64,000 nucleotides of DNA from Elymus sibiricus (Eukaryota > Streptophyta > Magnoliopsida > Poales > Poaceae): NCBI GenBank assembly GCA_039707655.1, contig CM077671.1, positions 304,110,509 to 304,174,508 on the forward strand. The letters run 5' to 3'. The translations under genes were made by a program, and so were the position numbers. The notes under the pieces were generated by a model. The model had not been told where the DNA came from and searched no databases. It saw nothing but the letters and a program-made list of their open reading frames with translations. Positions 37,555 to 48,827 of the stretch are shown here, piece after piece (the first letter of the stretch is position 1; every line of letters starts with the position of its first letter).

Positions 37555-38824
37555 GTGAGCTCGGGTTCCTTTTGTCATTTTTTACATCTAGGTATATAGT
37601 GTTTTGCTATGTCTCGAAGTTTACCTTTTTACAAGTGATATGTGTGTACATTTTTTTGGATGTTTTAGTTGCTGGTATATATTCTCAAGTTTATTTTTTC
37701 ACATCTCTATGTTACGAGAGGAATAAAAATATAATCGGATTCTAAATTTGATAGTATATAGCCTTGACCAATATACCTTATCTTGTGAATGTTTCTCTTT
37801 CTCAAAAATGCATTGTATATGGTCTCTCTCGCCACGAAGGCTATGATAAGCGAAGGCTGCACCTTGGAGCTCCAAATTTGGTGTCTCCGCATTGAAGGAT
37901 TCAATCCAGCTACTTTGGAGTTTGAACATGTCACTTGTGATGGGGAGAGGAAGAGATGACTTGCATACACTGGACAATGAGTGTGTTAGCAGCGTGGTGG
38001 CTCAAGACTTTACAAGTTCTAGTAGTCCCCCTCATAAATGTTTTGTTTTGATTGGAAGCACCTTATAATTTAGCTAATATATGGATTTTATTTATTTCGC
38101 CCGTCCAAGTGTGCGAGGCCCATGAGACGAGCATTAATCACTACTCTTTTTTCTAATTATCTTGATAGGGGACCCATGTATATGGAAGGAGTGAGTATCA
38201 TGTAAATCATATCGCGAAATTAAGGATCCTCATGTTTTCTTACTTTTCAACACTTATTTGTGATTTTGTTCACAAGTTTTCAATTTCATTCTGTAAAATG
38301 AAGATAATATTTTTGTTGTATTTTTTGTCCATGTAGAGCATACAAGATATCATATTAATTAATTAATTAGCTTATGTATGTGTATGTTTATACCTCACTT
38401 TCTCACACCATCTACTAATTTCCTTGAATTACATTATCACCTAAATTATTTTACATTATGAGCTATTTGCCCGTCCTTCTAGCGTAAGGACGACGATAAG
38501 GTTGTGTGTCTTTGGGTGCGCCCCCTTTGCAACGTGGTTGACGGATTGGTGTTGTGTGACTAGGGAGGGATCTAAACCATTGGGCTACATTGACATGAAT
38601 ATATGATGATATGGGAGGAGAGTTGTGAGCTCTTTGCCCCTCCTACCGAAAGGACGACGATAAGGTCCCGTGTCTTCGTGTGCCTTCCCCCCACCCCAAC
38701 GTGGTTGACAGATTGACGGTGTGAGGGGATGTGTGACTATGGAGGGAGCTCAACAATTGGGTTACAATGGCAGGAAGAAAGGATGCTATTGGAAGAGAGT
38801 GGTTGATTTCAAATAAAGTGTTAG
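37555..38824. other. Flanking DNA without recognisable genes; diverged tandem duplication
   Basis: AT-rich sequence with only short chance ORFs. A segment of about 165-170 bp starting near 38,460 is repeated from about 38,628 to 38,795. Both copies share TTTGCCC, AAGGACGACGATAAGG, AACGTGGTTGAC and TGTGTGACTA in the same order, with many differences between. I see nothing that identifies its origin. Confidence 0.55.
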
Positions 38825-40478
38825 TGATGTCTACTACATAACTTTATTTTTGTAGACTCTGTTGGGCCTCCAAGCGCAGAGTTTTGTAGGACAGTAGCAA
38901 TTTTCCCTCAAGTGGATGGCCTAAGGTTTATCAATCAGTGGGAGGTGTAGGATGAAGATGGCCTCTCTCAAACAACCCTGCAATCAAATACAAGAAATCT
39001 CTTGTGTCCCCAACACACCCAATACAATGGCAAATTGTATAGGTGCACTAGTCCGGCGAAGAGATGGTGATACAAGTGCAATATGGATAGTAGAAATAGG
39101 TTTTTGTAATCTGAAAATATAAAAAAACAAGGTAGCAAGTGGCAAACAACTAGCAAAACGGTATATTAATGCTTGGAAATAAGGCCTAGGGTTCATACTT
39201 TCACTAGTGCAATCTCTCAACAATTCTAACATAATAGAATCATATGATCATCCCTCAACGTGCGACAAAGAATCGCTCCAAATTTCATAAGTAGCGGAGA
39301 ACATAAGATGAAATTGTTGTAGGTAGTAGAACCACCTCAAAGTTATCCTTTCCGATCTCTATTGAGCTATTCCTATAGGTGTCACAAACAACCCTAGAGT
39401 TCGTACTAAAATAACACCATCTGATACGCATCAATAAACCCTAATGTCACCTAGATACTCCAACAAGTATCCGTGGGTTAATTATTCAACATGCATTAAA
39501 CAGTTTGAGATTCATCATATTCAATCCAACACAAAGAACTTCAAAGAGTACCCCAAGATTTCTATCGAAGAAAGTAGGACAAGAAGGTGTATCAACTCAT
39601 ATGCATAGATCACCCCATTGTCACCACGGGAATCCACAAGTTGAGTACCAAAACATATATCAAGTGAATCAATAGAACACCCCATTGTCACCACGGGTAT
39701 CCACATGCAAGACATACATCAAAGTGATCTCAAATCCAATATTCAATCCGACATAACGAAACCTCAAAGGGAAAGATTCAATTCATCACATCAAGATAGC
39801 AAGGGAAGAACACCATATGATTCAACTATATTAACAAAGCTCATGATACATCAAGATCGTGACGTCTCAAGAGCACGATAGAGAGAGAGAGAGATCAATC
39901 ACATAGCTACTGGTACATACCCTTAGCCCCGAGGGTGAACTATTCCCTCTTCGTTATGGAGACCGCCGGGATGATGAAGATGCCCTCCGGTGACGATTGC
40001 CCCTCTGGCAGGGTGCCGGAACAAGGCTCCAGATGAATTTTCTTCAGTATAGAGGCTTGCGGCGGCGGAGCGAAAGTTCTAGGTTAACTTCTGGGTTTTT
40101 TGGGATTTATATGATTTTTCAGCGTTGGAATCGCACGGAACGGAGCCACGGTGTGGTCCCAAGCCATCAGGGCACGCATAGTGGGGTGGGCGTGCCCTGT
40201 TGGCTTGGCACCAACAGGTGGCCCCCCTCTGGTGGTTCTTCGCTCCGGTATTTCTTATTTGCTCCAGAAAAAATCGTCAAAAAGTTTCAGACGATTCCTA
40301 GAACTTTTATTTTCTACACAAAAAACAACACCATGATAATTCTGCTGAAAACAACGTCAGTGCGGGTTAGTTCTAATTAAATCATATAAAGTGCATCAAA
40401 ACCATACAAAAGTATTGTAAACATGGGTAAATTTGGCGTGAATACTTCAAAAACTATCGACACATTGGTGACGTATCA
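38825..40478. repeat. Solo LTR, Gypsy Sabrina/WHAM-like
   Basis: This 1654-bp LTR starts TGATGTCTACTAC and ends GACGTATCA. No primer site, purine tract or partner LTR lies beside it. The flanking 5 bp (GTTAG left, CTATG right) do not match, unlike every other LTR element here. It may be a recombination product between two elements, or the flanks have mutated. Text such as the CCCTCAAGTGGATG and CCCAACACACCCAATAC blocks is familiar from abundant wheat Gypsy LTRs (memory only). Confidence 0.75.
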
Positions 40479-40927
40479 CTATGTTGCAGCGATTGTTCAC
40501 GACGTCCGTTTGATGTCCGAACATGCCCAGATGTACGAGGGAGAAATGAGCTTCGACCTTGAAAATGACTTTAATCATTTTCTGATTCATTTATATGCAT
40601 TGTGTTGTAGCCCGTAGCAACGCACGGATGTTCTACCGATAGGTGTAGGGTGTGTGTGCGCGTTCGTAAGGGTGAGGCGCACGAGACTATGAAGACGTCA
40701 AAATAATGTGCTGGCTCGGTCACTCGAATGTGCTTCGTATGTATAGGTAGTGACTTTGCGCGTTCGTAAGGGTGAGTATATCCGTGCATGTATGAGCGTC
40801 TCCATCAGTTTTATGTTAAAAATAGATGTAAACCGTTTAGGAAATACATGTTAAGAGTAACAATTTCCCGGTACAGGAAGACACAGACGTGGGCATGTAA
40901 TATGAATTTGATTTAAATTGATGTCGG
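40479..40927. other. Flanking DNA, possible old LINE 3' end
   Basis: Non-coding. GCGCGTTCGTAAGGGTGAG occurs twice, near 40,658 and 40,758, and the segment ends GTTAAAAATAG near 40,826. Phrases like this are common at 3' ends of Triticeae LINEs (memory), so an old LINE tail is possible, but no ORF supports it. Confidence 0.3.
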
Positions 40928-40939
40928 ACGTCACCGTTT

Positions 40940-42385
40940 TTTTTTGAATGAAAGGGGTTTCCCCCCTGCTCCACTTTTATAGAAAGCAAAGCAAAGTATG
41001 TTCCAACCAGCAAACCTTACAACCGACTAAGCAAATCACGTAGTTCACACAGCCTAAAGGCTACCAACAAAGAAGCAAAGCAGTCTGCTCACAAATTATT
41101 ACATAGAGTTCAGGCTAAACTGAAAACCACAGCAAAAGCTAGACTACTCAGCTCGAGACACCATCACATCCAGGCAATGCGAAGAAGCTCCCCCCGTCGT
41201 CTGTTAAGCAGAAGGAGGAATTGACGAAGAAGCGCCAGCTGAGCATCGTCGCAGAGAACACCCCATTGACGAAGGAAGCCATGAAGTTTCACAAGGACGC
41301 AGTTCATATTTCTCCACGTTCGACCCTGGAAGCAAAATTCATTCCTTAGTTTCCAAATACTCCATAAGGAGGCAGCAGATACCATATTAAGCACAGAATT
41401 TTTCTTATGGGACTGCCATAAGGCACAAACATCATTCCAGCAAGCAATTTGTCCAATCTGAAAACCACTTGCAACCACATCCCAAACATATCTTGCCACC
41501 ACACAGTCAAAAAACAAGTGTTGGACAGATTCTGGTTCATTACAAAATAAGCAGGTTAAATCATCAACATCTCTACGTTTTGCTAAGTTGTCTCTAGTCA
41601 AGACTTTGTTATATGCACACAACCAAAGAAAAACATGAATATTACGGGGACACATCACTTTCCAAAGTTTATCACCAGTGGCAGACACCACACCACCAAA
41701 ATTGATCACATTATAGAAGGATTTCACCGAATAAATCCCATTAGCTTCTAACGACCAGATTGAAGTATCTTGGCAGTTAGAAAGTGGAAATTGTTTGAGA
41801 AAATCAATCAGCTGGAGCCAACGATCCAACCCAATCCTATCCACACATCTTCTGAAAGTCAGCTTCAGAGTAATGCCGTCCCACACTTGAGCTATCGCAC
41901 ATTCCTTTTGGTTACATATCTCAAACAAGTCCCAGAATTGTGTTTTAAGGGAACAATCCCCTGCCCACGTATCATGCCAAAATTTGATATTCTTCCCGTC
42001 ACCAACCTTCCAACGATAAAAGGTTCTCGAAGCATTAAGGGCCCAGATAACACTTTTCCAAAATGGGGATCCATTATCAGGTTTGGCCCATAATAGATTT
42101 GGGGACTTGGAGTCATATTTGAAATCAATGATTCTCTTCCAAGTTTTATCGGTCTGATCATAATATCTTTCCCCCCCAAGAGGCCAGTAAAGCCATGTTA
42201 AATTCTTTGAGGTTAGGGACACCTAACCCACCAAAACTTTTTTTTCTAGCCACAAAACCCCAATGTGTCAGATGGTACTTATGTTGCTCCCCCATATCAC
42301 CCCAAAAGAAATGAGCCATCTGCGAATTGATAGCATTGATAGCCCACTTAGGAAACTTCAACACTGCCATCAAATAAGCAGGAAT
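40940..42385 (-). mobile_element. 5'-truncated LINE (non-LTR retrotransposon)
   Basis: The body lies between identical 12-bp sequences ACGTCACCGTTT at 40,928-40,939 and 42,386-42,397. The short A-tail (T-run 40,937-40,945 on the plus strand) at the left end gives the minus orientation. Only the 3' end of ORF2 is present, the usual result of incomplete reverse transcription. The insertion lies about 310 bp upstream of the GCP3 start codon. Confidence 0.85.
41164..42373 (-). pseudogene. LINE ORF2 3' portion with reverse-transcriptase zinc-binding domain
   Basis: Two overlapping minus-strand frames (42,373-42,158 and 42,222-41,164, 352 codons) form the end of a plant LINE ORF2. The first has FFWGDMGEQHKYH and GGLGVPNL, typical of the region after the reverse transcriptase. 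The second has WRWKVGDGKNIKFWHDTW-like text (here FYRWKVGDGKNIKFW), then LWKVMCPRNIHVFLWL and CLFCNEPESVQHLFFDC, the zf-RVT zinc-binding domain (C-x2-C...H-x4-C). The frames are offset, so there is at least one frameshift. The endonuclease and catalytic reverse transcriptase core are missing through 5' truncation. Confidence 0.82.
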
Positions 42386-42406
42386 ACGTCACCGTTTCTT
42401 CGTGGT

Positions 42407-42468
42407 CCACGGTCCACAACCATTTCCAAATTCCTAAACTCCACGGTCCACAACCATTTCCAAATTCC
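42407..42468 (+). repeat. Two-copy 28-bp repeat in GCP3 upstream region
   Basis: Two identical 28-bp units at 42,407-42,434 and 42,441-42,468 begin CCACGGTCCACAACC and are separated by 6 bp. They lie 240-300 bp upstream of the GCP3 start codon, between the LINE and the gene, in the promoter or 5' UTR. Confidence 0.85.
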
Positions 42469-42706
42469 CAGCCCCACTCGCAGAGACACACAGCACAAGA
42501 CCTTCCACATCCACTTTTCAAAAAGATTCCCCGCCGCGCCCAAAATGCCGGAATTGCCCGTGACCAAAATCCAAACGCCCCAAAATTATTACTCCAAAAG
42601 AAAGCAGAGAGAGAGAAACCACCCACCCCCGCAAAGTTCCCAAACCTCCGTCCATCCGACTCCGATCCAACTCGGCCGCCCGCCCGGCTCGAACCCCAGC
42701 GCCCCG

Positions 42707-45267
42707 ATGGACGACCAGCAGGCCCAGGATCTCGTCAAGGAGCTCGTCCTCCGCCTCGCCCCCTCCGAATCCGGCGGCGGCGGGGGCGGCGCGCTGCGGT
42801 TCGCGCACCGGCTGCTCTCGAGCCGCCTCGCCCCGGCCGTCCTCCCCGACGAGCACGCGGTCGCGGAGGCCATCAAGCGCCGCCTCGCCGCCTCCGGCCG
42901 CCCCGACGACGCCCTCGCCTTCGCCGACCTCCACGCCAAGCTCTCCGCCCGCTCCCGCCCCGCCTCGCTCTGGCCCCTCTTCTACCTGCTCGACTCGCTC
43001 TCCTCCCACCGCCGCGGGGCCGCCGCCGCCTCCTCCTGCCTCCCCACCCTCCCCGCCGCCGCGCCCGGGGGCAAGCAGGCCTCGCGGCCGCCCGGCACGC
43101 CGGCCGGCGGCGTGCTGCTCGTCTCCAAGGATCCGGACAACATCCGCGAGATCGCGCTGCGGGAGTACACCGAGCTGGTGCTCGACGAGACGGAGGTGTC
43201 GGAGGCCGCGCTGGTCCGCGACGTGCTGTACGCCTGCCAGGGCATCGACGGCCGCTACGTCCGGTATGACAAGGGCAGCGACGCCTACGACCTACCGGAC
43301 GGCGTCCGCGTGCCCCGCTCCACCCGCACCCTGGTACGCAAGCTGTGTGAGCTCGGGTGGCTGTTCCGCAAGGTGCGGGGCTTCATCTCCGACAATGTAA
43401 GCCGCTTGCCCTCTCATGCCGCCACCGAGGTCGGCACTGTTGCCCAGGCCTTCTGCTCAGCTCTGCAGGAGGAACTATCTGATTACTATAAACTTCTTGC
43501 CGTTCTAGAGTCATACTCGTTAAATCCGATTCCAACACCTGGATCTGATTCGGGCGTGTCAGGTAATTACCTCTCGCTGCGGCGCCTTGTTGTGTGGCTT
43601 GCTGAGCCTGCCGTGAGAATGCGCTTAATGGCCGTCTTGGTGGATGGGTGCCGTGGTTTGAGAGGCGGTGGAATGGCTGGTGCGATCCATGGGCACGCAC
43701 AGCATGGGGATCCCATGGTTCAAGACTTTATGGGCCGCTTGCTGCGGCGAGTGTGCTCACCACTCTTTGAAATGGTCCGAAGCTGGGTGCTTGAAGGTGA
43801 ATTGGAGGATGTATTTGGCGAATTCTTCATCGTTGGGCAGCCAGTCAAGGCTGAATCTTTGTGGCGGGAGGGCTACCTTATTCAGTCTGATATGCTACCG
43901 AGTTTCATTTCTCCGGTGCTGGCACAAAGGATACTTAGAACGGGGAAGTCAATCAACTTTCTCAGAGTTTGCTGTGATGATAATGGTTGGGCTGAGGCTG
44001 CCACTGAGGCTGCAGCCTATGTTGGCACCACGACAAGTCGAGGCGGGCTTGGTTATGGGCAGATTGATGCTTTGGAGGCATTGGTGGTAGAAGCAGCCAA
44101 GAGGATTGATCAGCGTTTGATGGATGTGATCCATAAGCGATACCGATTTAAAGACCATTGTCTTGCTATCAAGAGGTATTTGCTTCTCGGGCAGGGTGAT
44201 TTTGTTCAGTATCTCATGGATGTTGTTGGTCCTGAGTTGTCAGAACCAGCCAATAGAATTAGCCCCTTCCACCTTGCTGGCTTGCTTGAAACTGCAATAC
44301 GTGCATCTGACGCACAATATGATGACCGTGATATCTTGGACCGGATAAAAGTAAAGATGATGGATCACGGAGATGGTGATGTTGGCTGGGACGTCTTCTC
44401 CTTGGAGTATGATGCTAGGGTCCCTCTGGACACGGTGTTCACAGCTTCAGTCATGAAGATGTACCTCAAGATATTCAACTTCCTATGGAAGCTTAAGCGT
44501 GTTGACCATTCCTTGACCGGAGTCTGGAAGACAATGAAGCCTAATTGCATTATTTCTTCTCCATTTTACAAGGAAGGGACAAGCATCAGGCTTCAGTTTG
44601 TTTCAGTTCTTCGGAAATGCCAAGTCCTGTTTAATGAAATGAACCATTTTGTGACCAACTTCCAGTACTACATTATGTTTGAGGTCCTGGAGGTTTCCTG
44701 GGCTCGTTTTTCAGAAGAGATGGATGCAGCAAAAGATTTAGACGATCTTCTCATGGGACATGACAAGTATCTCACTTCAATTGTGGAGAAGTCTCTCCTG
44801 GGTGAGCGGTCCCTGGGAATTTTGAGAAATCTTTTTGCCTTGTTTGACATCATATTGCAGTTCCGCAGCCATGCTGATAGGTGGTTTGAACGGATATACG
44901 AGTTGCAACTAAGGTTAGATTACTGCAGACATAGCTAATGTCATCTTTCCCTCAAAATCTTTTATCTTGTCTACTGTTTGATTTACTTTTAGGTTTTCCT
45001 TCTTACAGCAGGGGAAAGGGTAAACCGAAAACAAAAACCAAGGAAACAGGTTCATGGCTGGAGGGGGGCAGAAAAGCCATGATTCAACTCGCCGGGGAAC
45101 TTTTCCAGAAAATGGGTGAAGATTTGGACAGCATAGCAAAAGATTATACAGCTTCTCTTGATTCATTTATCTCCCAGTTGCCTCTGCAGCAACATGTTGA
45201 TTTAAAGTTCCTTCTCTTCCGTTTAGACTTCACTGAATACTACAGCCGTGTTTCGTCCAACAAATGA
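42707..45267 (+). CDS. GCP3: Gamma-tubulin complex component 3 (GCP3/Spc98 family)
   Basis: GCP3 helps build the gamma-tubulin complex that nucleates microtubules at the nuclear envelope and cell cortex. Exon 1 is 42,707-44,913 and exon 2 about 45,009-45,267, joined by a short intron (donor AG|GTTAGA, acceptor TTACAG at 45,007-45,008, or three bases later). The product is about 821 residues, near the family's usual length of 840. The start MDDQQAQDLVKELVLRL is chosen because plant GCP3 proteins begin this way; the frame is also open upstream into the LINE by chance. LLVSKDPDNIREIALREY lies near residue 136. Family features are the Spc97/98 N domain (about 168-485, with RDVLYACQGIDGRYVRYDKG) and the gamma-tubulin-binding C domain (about 487-818). 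Exon 2 encodes SIAKDYTASLDSF and LKFLLFRLDFTEYYSR. The 5' third is very GC-rich, as in many grass genes. No disabling change is seen. Confidence 0.93.
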
Positions 45268-47513
45268 GTGGGTGCTTGTAATGTGGAAGAAATAGGTGTC
45301 AGATTTACCTTTTGGTTTGGATTTGTGAGGCATTCTTGTGTATACGGCAGCCCCACTGGTTGATATATTGTCAGTCCAACGGCATGAACGCATTCAGCTG
45401 TCCTGGGCTGTTGAAGGTAATTTCTAGCTGGGGTTAATACAAATATTCTCAAGTTATTCATCATTGCCAGAATGAGAAATTTCAGTTTTGACCTTGTCGC
45501 TATTCTGGCGCAGATGTTTATCCACTGATGCCATGAAGTTGGAACCAGCATTATAACCAATGTTAGTGTACAGAGTTAAGTTTACCTTGATTTGACATTC
45601 GTTTTGGGTACTGGTACACATTTCATGTATCTGCTTTTGTGTTTTTATTTGTTTGGATTGCACGGAGATTTATCCTTACCAGCTTGTATTCTGTAGTCAC
45701 AAGAGAATGAGAATCTGATTTCGCTAGTTGCTGTTTATTGATTGCTATCAAGGGAGTATGAAACTATAATAGAGTTCTGTTGCTACTACTTACAAGGAGA
45801 GTAACTTTTTGGTTACCGTAATGCTTTATGTCAAGACATCCTGTTTTCTTTCAAAGATAAAAATCTTGAGCAATGCCTGGGCATTGGTAACCAACTTATC
45901 ATACTAGTGAATTATATAACTGATATATCTGGAAACGATCATATTCATTATTGATTTGCTTATGATAACCTGGACAGTCGGTTCCATGCTCAAAATAACT
46001 GCAAAGTTTACATGATGTGCGCAAGTTTAATCTGAGATGCATTGCGTGCGGATTGCACGTCCAATAGCAACTGCTGTTAACAGGGCAGATCTAAACTGCT
46101 ATGCTGACGTGAACTAGTTGCTCTGCTCTCATTTTTTTTTCTTTAGATTCGGAGTTCAGTTACGCATGTGTTTTAAATATATAATATATAATAAAGGGAA
46201 TTCAACCATTCCTGTAATACCTTCAAACTGCTAATTTTGGAGACAATGTACAGGGTTTGTGTAACATGTTTTTGAGTAATTGGCATGCCACTTGGAACTA
46301 CCCTCTTTCAGAAGTGAGGCTACTTGGGTTTCTCCTGCAGCTGTGCGTGCGTCTGTTTGATTTTCTTGTTCATGTTACACCATCTACAACCTACAAATTG
46401 CTGTTTTAGCACCATATCTTTCTGTAATGTTCGCACGGGTTGTGCCATTAAATTTACATGTACTTATCTCGCCTGGTAAACAGGTCTGTAGCCATGTTTC
46501 CCATTCATCCATTCCCCGGAATGGCATGACTGTTAAACAAGTGAATGTTTGAGCTCTGAATCATCAGAACTACTGTACTACTCATATATAAACCAATAGG
46601 AAACTGAGTCAGTTGGTCAGTTTATTGTAGATCAATAATATGACATCGAGAGTCTGCTTCCCATCTCTGATCCGTGTGGCACAACTTCACATCGTGTTCC
46701 TGGCTAGCTTGGTTACGATGCTCGCAACCCACTGATCTTATATCGTACTTACTCATTAATTTGGTCTTCTTTTGATTGGCGAGTGCATTGTGACATCTTC
46801 ACGTCTACTACTATCTTCTAACAAAGGGCAGCGTCGCTTGCAGCTGTCCGCGATTGTGATTGTGAGTTTGTGAGTCAGTGTGACGATAAAAGGCGACGCG
46901 TACGCTCGTCCAACTTTCGGAAGGACCAAATGAAGCAGCTCCATAGCGTTCTCACCTTTTGGCCAGGATCCAGTTTTCATCCGCAGCAGGTGCATTTTGT
47001 TTCTTCCTGGAATTAGGTTGCTGCCCCTTGTGAGTGAAACTCTATGAATATGCCGCCAATCTATCAAGATCGTTCTTGTATGAGCCCATGAACATTACTA
47101 GTATTAGAGTAGCTTAGCTTAGTTCCGTTTTTGTCACACCGGGATGCTTTTAAACCTGTTTTATTTTGTTCCGGTGTCCTAGTGGAATGGAGGTCGTCTG
47201 AAAAAAAAGGTAAATCTGAGCCGAGGAGCATGAAGGGCCACATAATGTAATCAGCAAAGTGACAAAGGGAGGTAAGTTAAACAAATTTAACCTCCATGTC
47301 AAGTTCTTAGTCGCCAAGTCATCCAAGCGTGGAAAGCCATACAAAAGAGGAACAAGGGGTCAGTCAGGACACCAAAGGGAAACGCGCTCCAGCCAGCACA
47401 ACAATCACTAACCGAGCACCGAGCAGAGCAAGCCGCTCCCCTCTCGGCCGATCGATGGTATTGGGGGCATGGAGCCAGGGCGCGACCCGGCCAGAGCTCA
47501 GGGAGCCCGCGTC
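45268..47513. other. Intergenic DNA between GCP3 and the RING gene
   Basis: This contains the 3' UTR of GCP3 and the promoter and 5' UTR of the RING gene. ORFs are short and scattered on both strands with no recognisable domain. I see no LTR or transposon termini. A GC rise from about 47,380 marks the approach to the RING gene. Confidence 0.5.
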
Positions 47514-48827
47514 ATGGCCTCGCCCGAGACCCTGAGCTTCTACTGCCACACCTGCGGCGCCAGGCTGGAGCTCCCCGCCCCGTCCTCCCCGTTCCACTTC
47601 ACCCTCTGCCCCCGCTGCCGCCGGGACTACCTCGACGACTCCCCCGCCGCGCCCCACCGCTCGCCGCAGCCGGTGTTGCCGCTGCCGCCGCCTCCACCGC
47701 CCCTGTGCGCCGTGCCCTGGCCGCCTGCCCCGTTCACCTCTCCCACGCCACCGCCGATCCCGTGCGTCTCTTCGTCGCGGTCTTCTTTCAGGACGACGCG
47801 GCCGCGGACTCTGGTGTCCCCGTGCACCGGAGCCTCGTCTTCCTCCTCCACAGGGCCGCCTGCGCCGTCGACTGCTCCCGTGCCGTCCTGCTGCCCCGAG
47901 CGCTCAGCGGCATGTCGCGAATTCCGGCTGCTTTGCTCCCATGATGAGGAGCAGCGCCGGCCCTCGGCCGCCGTCCCTCCCCTGTCGTCCCCGTACTCCA
48001 CCGCCTGCTCCTCCCCTCTGCTGACGTCGCTGAGGCCGCCGCCGCCGCCCCCGCCCCCGTTCCACCACGGCGAGCTACTATCCGAGACCGAGTCCTCCAT
48101 CGCCGAGGAGGAGACCATGTCACCGCCTCAGGATCTGCTTCCTCCTCCGCCGCCGCCTTGGCTGCCGCTGGCGTCTGCTGACACATGGGAATGGGATGAC
48201 TACTTCCTTAACCACTCCGACTCCGATGATGACAGCCCGCCACAGCCTCCTCCCCCGCCGCCGAACGTTTCCACCTACCACGCCATGTTCGACATGCCGC
48301 TCCAAGTCCAACGCGGCGGGTCACAAGCGGCGGCGGAGTCTATCGCCGCCAACGACGCCGTGTTCGAGTTCGACGCGCCGTTCCAACGCGGCGGGTCACA
48401 AGCGGCGCCGCCGGAGTCCATCGCCGCCCTGCCCACCGTCGCCGTCACGGACGCCGGGCTGGACTGCCCCGTCTGCACCGACCCCCTCCCGCCCGCGGCG
48501 CCCGCGCGCCGGCTCCCCTGCGGCCACCTGTACCACTCCCACTGCATCGTCAGGTGGCTGTCGGAGCACAGCAACTCCTGCCCAGTCTGCCGCCGCAGCA
48601 TCCCTACGATCACCTCCGCCACAAGCGATGTCGCCTCCTCGTCGTCGTCATCGTCGTCGCAGCCCCCCGGCGGGAGGCGAAGGCGGTCTCTGCCGGTGCC
48701 AGGGGGGCGCCGGATCAGAAGGATCTGCAGCCGGCTGCTTAGGAACATGGAGATCGGCCGCGATCGTCAGGCCAACAGCGGCCGCGATCGCCAGGCAAAC
48801 AGCAGCGGCGGCGATGTGCATGTGTGA
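47514..48827 (+). CDS. Zinc-ribbon and RING-H2 protein, probable E3 ubiquitin ligase
   Basis: RING-H2 proteins bind an E2 enzyme and pass ubiquitin to a target. This intronless 437-residue frame starts at 47,514 (GTCATGGCC); an in-frame ATG 15 codons upstream is less likely. An N-terminal zinc ribbon has C11, C14, C32 and C35 (FYCHTCGARLEL, LCPRCRRDYLDD). A long Pro/Ser-rich middle (about 40-290) is low complexity, with a 'QRGGSQAA' motif twice near 278-306. The RING-H2 finger (about 318-359) is C-x2-C-x14-C-x-H-x2-H-x2-C-x11-C-x2-C, all eight ligands present (DCPVCTDPL, PCGHLYHSHCIVRWL, CPVCRRSIP). A Ser run and a basic tail follow. The layout matches plant zinc-ribbon/RING proteins of the RDUF/BTL-like type (family knowledge). 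Target unknown. Confidence 0.88.
   Translation: MASPETLSFYCHTCGARLELPAPSSPFHFTLCPRCRRDYLDDSPAAPHRSPQPVLPLPPPPPPLCAVPWPPAPFTSPTPPPIPCVSSSRSSFRTTRPRTLVSPCTGASSSSSTGPPAPSTAPVPSCCPERSAACREFRLLCSHDEEQRRPSAAVPPLSSPYSTACSSPLLTSLRPPPPPPPPFHHGELLSETESSIAEEETMSPPQDLLPPPPPPWLPLASADTWEWDDYFLNHSDSDDDSPPQPPPPPPNVSTYHAMFDMPLQVQRGGSQAAAESIAANDAVFEFDAPFQRGGSQAAPPESIAALPTVAVTDAGLDCPVCTDPLPPAAPARRLPCGHLYHSHCIVRWLSEHSNSCPVCRRSIPTITSATSDVASSSSSSSSQPPGGRRRRSLPVPGGRRIRRICSRLLRNMEIGRDRQANSGRDRQANSSGGDVHV

Noticed and set aside
41770..42093. Plus-strand 107-codon ORF
   Set aside because: It is antisense to the LINE ORF2, which has a clear domain.
42680..42700. Possible tRNA T-arm-like GGCTCGAACCCC
   Set aside because: No acceptor, D-arm or anticodon stem fits around it; it is the GCP3 5' leader.
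42263..42706. Upstream in-frame extension of GCP3, including an ATG at 42,545
   Set aside because: The first part is LINE and promoter DNA. Plant GCP3 proteins begin as the frame does at 42,707.
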